From: Arcticibacter eurypsychrophilus
GTDB lineage: Bacteria > Bacteroidota > Bacteroidia > Sphingobacteriales > Sphingobacteriaceae
Direction: 5' to 3'
DNA: 64,000 nt
Assembly (NCBI RefSeq): GCF_001730525.1
Contig: NZ_MDFN01000013.1
Location: forward strand, 1-64,000
The notes beneath the pieces are model-generated. The model was not told the origin of the DNA. It was given only the letters and a program-made list of their open reading frames with translations, and did not search any database. The translations under genes and the position numbers were made by a program. Each line of letters starts with the position of its first letter. The stretch's first letter is position 1. Below are positions 44,463 to 53,508 of the stretch, piece after piece.

Positions 44463-44914
44463 AATTCGTATATATTTCTGTAAAGTAAAAACTTCAAAAT
44501 CTTTATAGTTAAACTAATGTTAATTCTTCTCAAATCTTCTTGCATAAGACATGAAACAACTAAAAAGTGTAATCGAAACAAAATAATCGCTACAATGATT
44601 ATAATTCAGAGCAAAAACAAACTGATAAAAATCCATACTAAGTCCGACTTATACTACCCCACATCGGACTCATCTTAGATGCTTATTGCATTCTTACCGC
44701 AATCATTATATCCAAATCCAGCACTCAACCATTCACTACTAAACTAAATCCTAATAAAAACACAAAGAAATTTCAATTAAAAAACAAAGAAATTCCTTTA
44801 AAGAACCAAACATATACCACACCTCAAAAGCCACTTTAAACCCTTTCCTCCCCTCCATTCAAACCCATTTTCCTCAATCACCATAATTTTAACTATTTTC
44901 ACATAAATTATCCG
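44463..44914. other. Long intergenic region, G-poor leader of the LytTR operon
   Basis: No gene is visible. The first part is AT-rich. AGTCCGA (44641-44647) and TCGGACT (44664-44670) form a small hairpin. From 44701 to 44880 the plus strand holds only five G in 180 bases and is rich in A and C, including two copies of ACAAAGAAATT. It may be an unstructured 5' leader of the operon starting at 44915. Confidence 0.5.
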
Positions 44915-45697
44915 ATGGCCCTGCATGCAATTATTGTTGATGACGAAGAATACAGCAGAAAATCACTGTATTTCTTAATTCAGGAACACTGTCCGGATGT
45001 TCAGGTTGACTATATTGCCCAGTCCGTTCAGCAAGCTCGCGAATATATAGCTAAGCATCCCGTCAACCTTGCCTTTTTAGATATTGCTATGCCACGCGAA
45101 AATGGCTTTGAGCTATTCTCCGCGCTGCATGACGAGGAAATCATGGTGATCTTCACCACTGCCTATGACCAATACGCCTTAAAAGCCATTAAAGCGAATG
45201 CACTGGACTATCTTCTAAAGCCCATAGATATTGATGAATTAAAGGAAGCCGTTCAGAAAGCAGTAAAACTAAATGAGCTTATAGCACTAAAAAAGACAGA
45301 AGGAACTCTTTCCCATCCTGATTTGCTATCTGAAAACACAAAAGATTTCAACTGGTCTTCTAAAATTACCATTTCACATACCCATGGATATAATGTCATT
45401 GATATAAAAGACATCATGTACGTAGAGGCGGACAGCAACTACTCCATATTTCACTTAAAAACTAGTGAAAAAATAATTACCTCAAAGCCTCTTAAAGAAT
45501 TTGAGACCTTACTGGAAGCAAATGGGTTTATGCGCATCCACAAATCAATTATTCTGAATTTCAGTTTTTTGAAGGAATACTCCAATAAAAACGGCCTACA
45601 AGTGGTGTTAAAAAATGACACCTATCTCCCTGTTTCCAGAAGAAAATCCAATGAGTTCCAGGAAAAATCGAAATTATATTTCAAGAAAATCATGTAA
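44915..45697 (+). CDS. LytTR-family response regulator
   Basis: 260 residues. The receiver domain has VDDEEYS and acceptor Asp56 in LAFLDIAMPRENG, plus Lys in LLKPIDIDEL. A LytTR DNA-binding domain (about 150-255) shows IMYVEADSNYSIFH, FMRIHKSIILN and YLPVSRRKSNEF. It is followed two bases later by the LytS-type sensor kinase gene, a typical Bacteroidota pair. A long G-poor region precedes it. Confidence 0.93.
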   Translation: MALHAIIVDDEEYSRKSLYFLIQEHCPDVQVDYIAQSVQQAREYIAKHPVNLAFLDIAMPRENGFELFSALHDEEIMVIFTTAYDQYALKAIKANALDYLLKPIDIDELKEAVQKAVKLNELIALKKTEGTLSHPDLLSENTKDFNWSSKITISHTHGYNVIDIKDIMYVEADSNYSIFHLKTSEKIITSKPLKEFETLLEANGFMRIHKSIILNFSFLKEYSNKNGLQVVLKNDTYLPVSRRKSNEFQEKSKLYFKKIM

Positions 45698-45699
45698 TC

Positions 45700-48657
45700 A
45701 TGGATCGGCTTTTTAATGATATTTGTCTCAAAGTGTTGATCAGGTACTTATTACTTAGCCTGCTATTTTTAAGCAGTATTACCGTTTTTGCCGAAACCTT
45801 GAATTTTAAAAATTATACGGTTAAAGATGGCTTAGCAAATTCGAATGTCTATTCTATATTTCAGGATCGGAAAGGTTTTATCTGGATCGCCACGGAAGGC
45901 GGTGTCAACCGGTTTGACGGGGAACGCTTTGAGCTTTTTACAATGGACAATGGCTTGTCTGATAATGAAGTACTTGAGATCCATCAGGATTCTAAAGGAA
46001 AAATCTGGTTTTTGACCTTAAATGGTAAGCTGAGCTACTACTGGAATGGTAAGTTTTATAATGCAAGTAATGATCCGGTACTAGAAAAAACTGCGGGTCA
46101 GGGGAGTTACACTTCTTTCTTTGAAGACTCTACTCATCGCCTTTGGTTTTCAACTAATCGAAATAATATCCTCTCGATAGATCCAGGAAATAAAGTTAGC
46201 TTCTTTTCTTCCCCTACGCATTCCTTTGTCAATGCATTTCTATTTGAAACACTTCAGCATCAAGTAGCTGCTCTTTCGGAACACTTCTTGTTTTTTTATA
46301 AAAATAATAAATTCATTAAAACTCCACTTAGAGACTATCCTCTTTCATCCAAATCTATCACACACGAAAAGACAACGAATGAAGTATATTTCTTGTCGGC
46401 CACACTGCTTCTTAAGCTCCGTGGAAAAGAAGCCATTCCTCTGGCAAAGATCAAAGGCTTAAAGGGTTTAGATGTGGGGAGTTTCCTCCTGGATAAAAAG
46501 GAGATGTGGATCGGCACCATGGGCAAGGGTTTATACCACTACAAATCATTTGACAAGCAACCCGAACATTATTTAAACAATTACACGGTATCTCATATCT
46601 TACGAGACAAGCAAGGTAATACATGGTTCTCGACCATAGGAAACGGCATCTTTATGCTGCCTTATCATAGCAACTTTATCCGGCATTTTACAGAAGCAGA
46701 TGGGTTGGCAGCAAATGCGATTAATCAGGTATATAAAATTAATGACAAGCTTATTCTAGGTTACAATGACGGGAATGTAGATCTCATTCAGCAGAGTAAA
46801 ATAAAGAAATTCGTACTACATTCTGATCATTTATATAATCCGGTTCAGGACTTTTTCTTTGAGAAAAAAAGTGGTTCTTTTTGGTACGGCTCTGAAAACA
46901 GCCTGATTGAGATACAAAAGAATGGAGAATATCAACATTATTTAAATGATCCTAAATGGGTATCCTACGCATTAAAATCATTTAGCGTGAGCAATTCAAA
47001 CAAAATAGCTGTTGCTTTAGCCTCAGGTGTGTACATTTTAAATAAAAATTTAAAAAAAGGGTCCTCCTATCCACCTACCAACTTACTGAAATCAACAAAT
47101 TTCCCCAATAGAGCGTATTGTGTTTTTTACGACTCCTCTAACGGATTATGGTTTTCAAACCTACAGGGCCTACATTATTATAAATTTGGGAAATTAGAAG
47201 CTTTATATAAAAAATATCCGCTGCTCAATCAGCGGATTACAGATGTTGCCGAAATCCCTGGAAACATGATCGTTTGTTCAACGTATGGTTTCGGCGTCCT
47301 GGTTCTCAAAAACTTTAAACTAATCCACGTTATTACCGTTAAAAACGGTCTTTCCAGTAATATTTGTAAAAATTTGTTTGTGGAAGGCCAGGCTGCCTGG
47401 GTGGTTACGGGTAAAGGGATCAGTAAAATAAAATTTAATTCTTCCGGTTATTCAATCGCAAATTACAACTCTGAAAACGGCCTTCTTTCTAACGAGATCA
47501 ATGATTTATATGTGGATCATGATACTGCTTATGTGGCAAGTAACAGTGGGCTGACTATTTTTAAAGAAACCGAACGGGCTAAACAACTTTCTTTGCCTAA
47601 TGTTATCATCAGGTCGATTGAGGTGAATAAAGATCAGATTACTTTAAAAGAGGCTAAGGATTTAAACTATAAGCAAAACAACATTACCGTTAATTTCATT
47701 AGTCTGGATTACACACATCCCCGGGAGGTAATCTATAGTTATCGCTTGGATAAAAGTTCGCCATGGACTGAAACTATTGAGAAAACCATCGAATTTAGTG
47801 CACTGGAGCCAGGTCAGTATTGTTTAGAATTAAGGGCGAGAAGTATGAATTCGGCCTGGACATTGCCTACTCAGCTGGTTATTTATATCAGCGGTCCCTA
47901 TTATAAAAGCTGGTGGTTTATAGTGGCTATACTTTTAATGGTGACACTCACTTTATTTTTTCTGATCCGCTATTACTATCGGGTTAAACAAAATAAAGAA
48001 AAAGAGGAGCTCCTGGTGAAGTCACACATTATTTCCTTGGAGCAGCAAGCCTTACAAGCGATGATGAATCCTCACTTCATCTTCAATGTGATGAACTCCA
48101 TACAGTATTTCATTAATACCAAGGATAATACGATGGCGAACCAGCTCCTGACGGGTTTTGCCAGACTGATTAGAAAAAATCTGGATATCTGTACGAAAAG
48201 CTATATCAGTGTAGAAGAAGAACTCTCTTATCTGAAGTTATATCTTTCATTGGAAAAGTTGCGTTTTGGTGAAAAAATGAGCTATAGCATTCAGATGAAT
48301 ACGGACATCGACCTGCAGGAGACTTATATCCCATCTATGCTGTTACAGCCCTATGTTGAAAATGCAATTTGGCATGGGTTGATGCCCATGGATAATCCAG
48401 GGGAGATTATCGTAACGTTGACGAATAACAAGCAAGAGCTTCTTTTAATTATACAGGATAATGGAGTGGGAATAGACAACTCCATCAATTCAAAAAGCAG
48501 TGATCATGTAAGCAGGGGAATGAAATTGACTCAGCAACGCATCAGTTTGTTAAATAAATTCAATCAGGACAGTATTTCTATTTCTGTGGCTCAAATAGCA
48601 TCAGGGGGTACATTGGTACGTGTTAAAATTCCTTTAAAACCGTTTACTCATTCATAA
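45700..48657 (+). CDS. Propeller-type sensor histidine kinase (LytS-like catalytic part)
   Basis: 985 residues. A signal peptide or first segment (about 14-32) leads to a large periplasmic beta-propeller of repeated two-component-regulator units, for example NVYSIFQDRKGFIWIAT...GVNRFDG. A Y_Y_Y domain (about 640-725) and one membrane helix (WWFIVAILLMVTLTLFFLI, about 738-756) follow. The cytosolic His_kinase domain has QAMMNPHFIFNVMNSI with the phospho-His and an ATPase end LLQPYVENAIWHG and DNGVGI. It probably senses a periplasmic ligand and signals to the LytTR regulator. Confidence 0.92.
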   Translation: MDRLFNDICLKVLIRYLLLSLLFLSSITVFAETLNFKNYTVKDGLANSNVYSIFQDRKGFIWIATEGGVNRFDGERFELFTMDNGLSDNEVLEIHQDSKGKIWFLTLNGKLSYYWNGKFYNASNDPVLEKTAGQGSYTSFFEDSTHRLWFSTNRNNILSIDPGNKVSFFSSPTHSFVNAFLFETLQHQVAALSEHFLFFYKNNKFIKTPLRDYPLSSKSITHEKTTNEVYFLSATLLLKLRGKEAIPLAKIKGLKGLDVGSFLLDKKEMWIGTMGKGLYHYKSFDKQPEHYLNNYTVSHILRDKQGNTWFSTIGNGIFMLPYHSNFIRHFTEADGLAANAINQVYKINDKLILGYNDGNVDLIQQSKIKKFVLHSDHLYNPVQDFFFEKKSGSFWYGSENSLIEIQKNGEYQHYLNDPKWVSYALKSFSVSNSNKIAVALASGVYILNKNLKKGSSYPPTNLLKSTNFPNRAYCVFYDSSNGLWFSNLQGLHYYKFGKLEALYKKYPLLNQRITDVAEIPGNMIVCSTYGFGVLVLKNFKLIHVITVKNGLSSNICKNLFVEGQAAWVVTGKGISKIKFNSSGYSIANYNSENGLLSNEINDLYVDHDTAYVASNSGLTIFKETERAKQLSLPNVIIRSIEVNKDQITLKEAKDLNYKQNNITVNFISLDYTHPREVIYSYRLDKSSPWTETIEKTIEFSALEPGQYCLELRARSMNSAWTLPTQLVIYISGPYYKSWWFIVAILLMVTLTLFFLIRYYYRVKQNKEKEELLVKSHIISLEQQALQAMMNPHFIFNVMNSIQYFINTKDNTMANQLLTGFARLIRKNLDICTKSYISVEEELSYLKLYLSLEKLRFGEKMSYSIQMNTDIDLQETYIPSMLLQPYVENAIWHGLMPMDNPGEIIVTLTNNKQELLLIIQDNGVGIDNSINSKSSDHVSRGMKLTQQRISLLNKFNQDSISISVAQIASGGTLVRVKIPLKPFTHS

Positions 48658-48766
48658 TGACCGATTACTCATTCGAAAATAAAAATTCAATGGCCAAACT
48701 TTATACTTGTGTTGTTCATCGCAGGATGTAAAGAAATTTAAGATATTTTTATCTAAGTGTGTGTTT

Positions 48767-48804
48767 AGCGGCTGAAGCTTCCCAAAAGTTTCACCGCTTT
48801 TTTG
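48767..48804 (+). terminator. Terminator of the LytTR/sensor operon
   Basis: AGCGG-C-TGAA (48767-48776) pairs with TTCA-CCGCT (48790-48798) with one bulged C, followed by T6. It lies about 110 bases after the kinase stop codon. Confidence 0.6.
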
Positions 48805-48848
48805 TTTATAGCCTCCTCCGTTTTTTCTTTTTCGTACCTTTATTCGCT

Positions 48849-49412
48849 TTGGAAGATCTAATTTTACATGTTGAAGCTTTGATATTCGCCTCAGAGCAAA
48901 GTATCTCTGCGAAGGATATTTGCCCTATACTGCTGGATGTTCATGAACAAGTCCTATCAGAGGAGGAGGTTGAAAGCATGATCGCAAGAATTAAACAAAA
49001 ATATGATCAGCCTGAATTTGCCCTGACACTTGTCGCTTTAAACGGTGGGTATCAGTTTTTAACTAAACCTGCGTATTATAAAAGTATCAATCAACTCCAG
49101 ATAAACCGGTCTAAAAGAAAATTAAGTCAGGCTGCCATGGAAACGCTCTCTATAATAGCTTACCGGCAGCCGGTTACTAAATTAGAGGTCGAACAGATTA
49201 GAGGCGTAAATTGTGATTATACCATACAAAAGCTGCTCGAAAAAGACTTGATATCGATTACAGGAAAGGCTGAAAGTGTGGGGAAACCACTTTTATATGG
49301 TACCAGTACCCTATTTATGGATCACTTTGGCATTAACACTTTTGCAGAACTTCCGCAATTAAAAGACTTACCCACAGAGATTAACGAGATAGGAAACTAC
49401 AAGGATGACTAA
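48849..49412 (+). CDS. scpB: Segregation and condensation protein B
   Basis: A TTG at 48849 gives 187 residues (LEDLILHVEALIFASEQSIS), the usual ScpB N-terminus and length. A longer reading from 48759 adds a Phe-rich stretch unlike ScpB and contains the preceding terminator. ScpB is the winged-helix partner of ScpA and SMC in chromosome condensation. Conserved blocks are LSQAAMETLSIIAYRQPVTK, VEQIRGVNCDYTIQKLLEKD and GKPLLYGTS. A TACCTTTA box at 48835-48842 would give a nearly leaderless transcript. scpA is not in the window. Confidence 0.9.
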   Translation: MEDLILHVEALIFASEQSISAKDICPILLDVHEQVLSEEEVESMIARIKQKYDQPEFALTLVALNGGYQFLTKPAYYKSINQLQINRSKRKLSQAAMETLSIIAYRQPVTKLEVEQIRGVNCDYTIQKLLEKDLISITGKAESVGKPLLYGTSTLFMDHFGINTFAELPQLKDLPTEINEIGNYKDD

Positions 49413-49563
49413 TAAGCCCTACCCTTATTAAGGAAAGGTTTTTTTTTAATTCAGCGAACACAATAAAACAATTTTAATTTATTGATTTATTGCTATTTTT
49501 ATGTGGAGCTACAAGGATTGAACTTATTGATTACGCCATAAAAAATTTAGAGCACAGAGCATT

Positions 49564-49701
49564 ATGAAAAATTCAGTAATTGACCCCAAAGAATTAAATA
49601 ACGAACTTTTTACCGATGACGATGATGATTTTGATACCCCTATTGACGACATTGGGGGATTGGATGACTTCAGCGACTTCGATGAGGATGATGATTATTA
49701 A
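49564..49701 (+). CDS. Acidic 45-residue microprotein
   Basis: ATG at 49564, TAA at 49699. The product has 16 Asp and 3 Glu among 45 residues, starts MKNSVIDPKELNNELF, and ends in Asp/Phe/Tyr-rich repeats. It has an upstream AT-rich region with a promoter-like TATTTTTA near 49493, and good spacing between scpB and the GNAT gene. No function is known. Acidic tails can mimic DNA or bind metal or basic proteins; nothing further can be said. Confidence 0.6.
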   Translation: MKNSVIDPKELNNELFTDDDDDFDTPIDDIGGLDDFSDFDEDDDY

Positions 49702-49784
49702 ACATTGAAAATTATTACGCATCGTCTTCATTCAGGATCTGCAAACCGATGCATGCAGAGGACACACCTGACAACCTGTTAAAT

Positions 49785-50903
49785 ATGATTATTACTGAAG
49801 TAAAAGAAAAAAAAGCAAAGAAGCAATTTTTAGACGTAGCGAGAATCATATACAAGGACTGTAACGTGTGGGTATCCCCTCTTGATAATGACATTGAGGC
49901 TGTTTTTAATCCGAAGAAGAACAATTTTCATAAACATGGCAGGATTACCAGATGGGTTTTAAAAAACGCATCTGGTAATCCTATAGGACGAATTGCTGCC
50001 TTTATTAATAATGAAAAAGCTTTTACTTATGCACAGCCTACGGGTGGAATTGGTTTCTTTGAATGTATAGATGACCAGCTTGCGGCAGATCTTTTGTTTG
50101 ACACAGCAAAAGCTTGGCTAATCGAGAATAGTATGCAAGCCATGGATGGCCCAATTAATTTTGGTGAGAATGATACTTTTTGGGGATTGCTTGTAGAGGG
50201 CTTCACTCAACCTTCCTACGGGATGAATTATCATCATCCTTATTACAAGAATTTATTTACTAATTACGGTTTTGAAGCGCTGTATGAACAAATTACGAAT
50301 CATCTGGACCTGAGTAAACCTTTTCCTGAGCGTTTTACAAAAATAGCCAATTGGGTAATTAAAAAACCTGGTTATACGTTCAAGCCATTAGATCCAAAAA
50401 AATTAGATGAATTTGCTTTAGATTTCATGGAGATCTATAATGATGCGTGGAAAAACTTTGAGAACTTCGTACCGATTAAGAATTCTACAATCATGGAAAC
50501 CTTTAATCAGATGAAGATCATCATGGAGCCTAATCTCATATGGTTTGCCTACGTAAACGATGAGCCTGCTTCATTCGTAGTTATTCTGCCTGATGCAAAC
50601 CAAATAATCAAATCATTTAGGGGCAAATTAGGCATTATTGAAAAATTGAAGTTTCTCTATTTCAGATGGAGAGGGGTTTCGCGTATGCGTGCAATTGTGA
50701 TGGGAACAAAACAGGCCTATCAGAAACATGGGCTGGAATCAGCCTTGTTTATTAAACTTGGCGAGTATGTTTTGCCACGCAACCAATATAAGGAACTGGA
50801 ATTGTCCTGGGTAGGTGACTTTAATGACAAAATGCTTTCGTTACATGAAGCCACTGGTGCTTCTTTTGGAAAAAGACATGTAACTATGCGTAAAATATTT
50901 TAA
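49785..50903 (+). CDS. GNAT-like N-acetyltransferase family protein
   Basis: With the ATG at 49785 the protein has 372 residues; a start at 49749 adds 12 unconserved residues. The N-terminus IITEVKEKKAKKQFLDVARIIYKDC...VSPL...FNPKKNNF and GRIAAFINN are typical of a Bacteroidota family annotated as GNAT-like (YghO-like). A second acyltransferase-like fold lies toward the C-terminus (FAYVNDEPASFVVILPD; GLESALFIKLGEYV). The substrate is unknown. It ends at a strong terminator before the convergent XRE gene. Confidence 0.75.
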   Translation: MIITEVKEKKAKKQFLDVARIIYKDCNVWVSPLDNDIEAVFNPKKNNFHKHGRITRWVLKNASGNPIGRIAAFINNEKAFTYAQPTGGIGFFECIDDQLAADLLFDTAKAWLIENSMQAMDGPINFGENDTFWGLLVEGFTQPSYGMNYHHPYYKNLFTNYGFEALYEQITNHLDLSKPFPERFTKIANWVIKKPGYTFKPLDPKKLDEFALDFMEIYNDAWKNFENFVPIKNSTIMETFNQMKIIMEPNLIWFAYVNDEPASFVVILPDANQIIKSFRGKLGIIEKLKFLYFRWRGVSRMRAIVMGTKQAYQKHGLESALFIKLGEYVLPRNQYKELELSWVGDFNDKMLSLHEATGASFGKRHVTMRKIF

Positions 50904-50939
50904 ATAATGTTCCCGATAATATTATCGGGAACATTATTA
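50904..50939. terminator. Perfect bidirectional terminator
   Basis: An 18-bp palindrome with core ATGTTCCCGATAAT and ATTATCGGGAACAT, arms extended by AATA and TATT, lies between convergent genes and overlaps the last bases of the XRE gene. Confidence 0.85.
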
Positions 50940-51278
50940 AGACAATACTTTAGTCTGTCTGAGTTCATCGAATAGATCGATGATCTTTTTTTGTAATGCA
51001 ATAATTTCAGATTCTCGCTCCCTTAATTTTTTATTACTGGTTTCCAGGTCAGAAATATATTTTTCCTGTTCTTCAGTATCGTTATAAGTAAGTAATTGAA
51101 TGATTGATAAGTTAAATAACTTTGCAATTTGTTCGAGTCTGGATAAATTGATATCTGTAATTCCCGTTTCAATTTTTGAAAATGCAGGAATTGAAATATC
51201 CAACCGTTTCGCCACATCCTCCTGACTCCAGCCATTCTGGTGGCGCAAAAGTCTGATTTTCTTTCCTAAAGTGTTCAT
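50937..51278 (-). CDS. XRE-family helix-turn-helix regulator with coiled coil
   Basis: 113 residues. The Cro/CI-type helix-turn-helix spans about 3-60 (GKKIRLLRHQNGWSQEDVAKRLDISIPAFSKIE). A C-terminal heptad-rich stretch (about 68-108, DLETSNKKLRERESEIIALQ) predicts a coiled-coil dimer. The ATG overlaps the mpl stop by four bases (ATGA), so it is the last gene of the tpiA/prmA/mpl operon. Its target is unknown. Confidence 0.85.
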   Translation of the reverse strand: MNTLGKKIRLLRHQNGWSQEDVAKRLDISIPAFSKIETGITDINLSRLEQIAKLFNLSIIQLLTYNDTEEQEKYISDLETSNKKLRERESEIIALQKKIIDLFDELRQTKVLS

Positions 51279-52657
51279 GTTTGTATGTTATATTGTTTTG
51301 CCTGAGCAATGGTACGTTGAGCGATACGATCTAAATCTAAACCACCAAAATTTCCAGAACTCATAAGAAGCAAGTTTTTCCCTTTATAATTAATACAACT
51401 CAAAAACTCGTCCAATATTTCACAATTGTTAAAAAATAATAACTTATTATTACCAAAAGCTTCTTTAACGACTGTTTCGTCGTATGGTTCCAACTGTTTT
51501 TCTTCAAAAGTTTTTTTGTTTATAAACACAATAGGGATATCTGCACGATCCATACTGCCCTTATATTCGGCCAGAAAATTCTTGTTTAGACTACTAAAAG
51601 TATGCAATTCAATAACGGCAACCAATTCGCGGTCTTCAAACTGGTCCTTTACTGCCTGTATGGTTGCTTTAAGTTTAGAAGGGGAATGAGCGAAATCTTT
51701 GTAAACGGCTGTATTTCCACTACTGGCTAAAAGCTCCAACCTTCTGGATGCTCCTTTAAAGGTTCCGATAGCTTGATAGAACTGGTCGTCAGCTATTTCA
51801 AGGGCTTTGCAAACGGAATGAGCAGCTTCCATGTTATACAAATTATGAGCACCAAATACGGATAAAGGAACTTCTTTCCCTTTGTAGTTGAGGTAAGTGA
51901 TACCTTTCCGGGTGACACTTTCAATAGCAGTGTATCCTTGTTTGGTTAGCAGTGACTGATCTTTGTCTATAACAGATTGTACAGTTTCATCATCCTGGTT
52001 ATAGAAAATTGTTCCTCCGGGTTCCATCGTTTTAAGGAACAAACTAAACTGCTCTACATAATTGTCGAACGTAGGGAATACATTGATATGATCCCAGGCT
52101 ATTCCACTTAAAACGGCAATATCAGCATGATATAAATGAAACTTAGGCCTTCTGTCTATTGGTGACGACAAATATTCGTCCCCTTCAATGATAATTAACG
52201 GGGCATCTGTAATTTTCACCATGGTCTCGAACCCGGCAAGCTGGGCACCTACAAGGTAATCAAAGTCGGTTCCACATGCATGTAATACATGCAGAATCAT
52301 GGAGGTAATGGTTGTTTTTCCGTGACTTCCGCCAATTACAACACGCTTCTTATCGCGCGATTGTTCAAATATGTACTCCGGATATGAATATACTTTAACT
52401 CCCAGCTCCTGTGCTTTTAAGAGCTCAGGGTTATCTGGACGCGCATGCATCCCTAAAATAACAGCCCTTAAGCCGGTATCAATGCGGCTGGCATCCCAAC
52501 CCATTTTAGCGGGATAGATGTCATGCTTTTTTAGTCTGGATGCAGAAGGTTCTTCAATGGTATCGTCTGAACCGGTTACCTGGTAACCTTTTAATTTAAG
52601 TGCAATAGCAAGATTATGCATTGCACTACCTCCGATTGCAATAAAATGTACGCGCAT
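51275..52657 (-). CDS. mpl: UDP-N-acetylmuramate:tripeptide ligase (murein recycling)
   Basis: The ATG at 52657 gives 460 residues starting MRVHFIAIGGSAMHNLAIAL; the longer start at 52699 overlaps prmA and lacks similarity. Mpl joins recycled L-Ala-D-Glu-meso-DAP to UDP-MurNAc. The nucleotide motif GGSHGKTTITSMI, the Mur-ligase acid residue region IIEGDEYLSSPIDRRPKF and DFAHSPSKL are as in Mpl/MurC. It lies 11 bases after prmA and overlaps the XRE gene by four bases. Confidence 0.94.
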   Translation of the reverse strand: MRVHFIAIGGSAMHNLAIALKLKGYQVTGSDDTIEEPSASRLKKHDIYPAKMGWDASRIDTGLRAVILGMHARPDNPELLKAQELGVKVYSYPEYIFEQSRDKKRVVIGGSHGKTTITSMILHVLHACGTDFDYLVGAQLAGFETMVKITDAPLIIIEGDEYLSSPIDRRPKFHLYHADIAVLSGIAWDHINVFPTFDNYVEQFSLFLKTMEPGGTIFYNQDDETVQSVIDKDQSLLTKQGYTAIESVTRKGITYLNYKGKEVPLSVFGAHNLYNMEAAHSVCKALEIADDQFYQAIGTFKGASRRLELLASSGNTAVYKDFAHSPSKLKATIQAVKDQFEDRELVAVIELHTFSSLNKNFLAEYKGSMDRADIPIVFINKKTFEEKQLEPYDETVVKEAFGNNKLLFFNNCEILDEFLSCINYKGKNLLLMSSGNFGGLDLDRIAQRTIAQAKQYNIQT

Positions 52658-52668
52658 AAAAATTAAAT

Positions 52669-53505
52669 TTATCCTTTTACTAATTTCAGGGAAGCCCAAT
52701 CATCGGTCAGTTTCTGATCAACGAGAATAAGCGAATATTTTCTGGCTTCCTTCAGCAGAATTTCGCAGTCGGCTTTATAAAATCCACTTAGGATCAATAT
52801 TCCGCCTTTTACCAGAGCCTCAGAATAACGCTCCATTTGGTCTAATAAGATATTCCGGTTGATGTTGGCCAATAGATAATCATATTGAACCGCTGGAATG
52901 GCTTCTTTTGACCCTAATAGGACCTTGATGAAACCTGCACCGTTATGGCTTGTGTTCTCCAGGGTACTATCATAACACAGCGGATCATAATCTATAGCGG
53001 TTAGATCTGTCGCTCCTCTTTTTGCAGCTAATATGGCCAAAATACCGGTTCCACAACCCATGTCTAATACGCGTTTATCTTTGAAATCCATTTCTAAGAT
53101 AAACTCCATGACCATGGCAGTGGTTTGATGATGCCCTGTTCCGAAGGCCATTTTAGGGTCGATTACGATCTCGTAGGGGTATTCAGGATGTGGCGCATGA
53201 AAGGTAGCACGGATGTAACAGGCGTCTTTGATCGTTAAGGGTTCAAAGTTACTTTCCCATACCTCATTCCAGTTTTTTCCAGGGATCAGATTTCTTTCAT
53301 GCGAGAAGTCAAACTGTTCCTTAAATGGAGATAAAACTTCATCAATGTTCAGACTTTTAGCTTGATCCAGGGAAATGTAGGCCTTAAATCCGGTTTCCGA
53401 CTCTTCAAAAGTGTCAAAACCTGCTTCTCCTAATGAATGGATAAGCAGGTCCTGATGTACTTCGTCTGTTGGTTTTACTTTAAATACAAACTCGTAATAA
53501 TCCAA
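52669..53505 (-). CDS. prmA: Ribosomal protein L11 methyltransferase
   Basis: 278 residues. The N-terminal L11-recognition domain precedes a Rossmann SAM domain with PKMAFGTGHHQTTAMV, VLDMGCGTGILAILA and DYDPLCYDST. The NPPY-like position reads LLANINRNILLDQM, the usual PrmA form. It trimethylates L11 on the ribosome. Starts three bases after the tpiA stop; same operon as mpl. Confidence 0.93.
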   Translation of the reverse strand: MDYYEFVFKVKPTDEVHQDLLIHSLGEAGFDTFEESETGFKAYISLDQAKSLNIDEVLSPFKEQFDFSHERNLIPGKNWNEVWESNFEPLTIKDACYIRATFHAPHPEYPYEIVIDPKMAFGTGHHQTTAMVMEFILEMDFKDKRVLDMGCGTGILAILAAKRGATDLTAIDYDPLCYDSTLENTSHNGAGFIKVLLGSKEAIPAVQYDYLLANINRNILLDQMERYSEALVKGGILILSGFYKADCEILLKEARKYSLILVDQKLTDDWASLKLVKG

Positions 53506-53508
53506 TTT

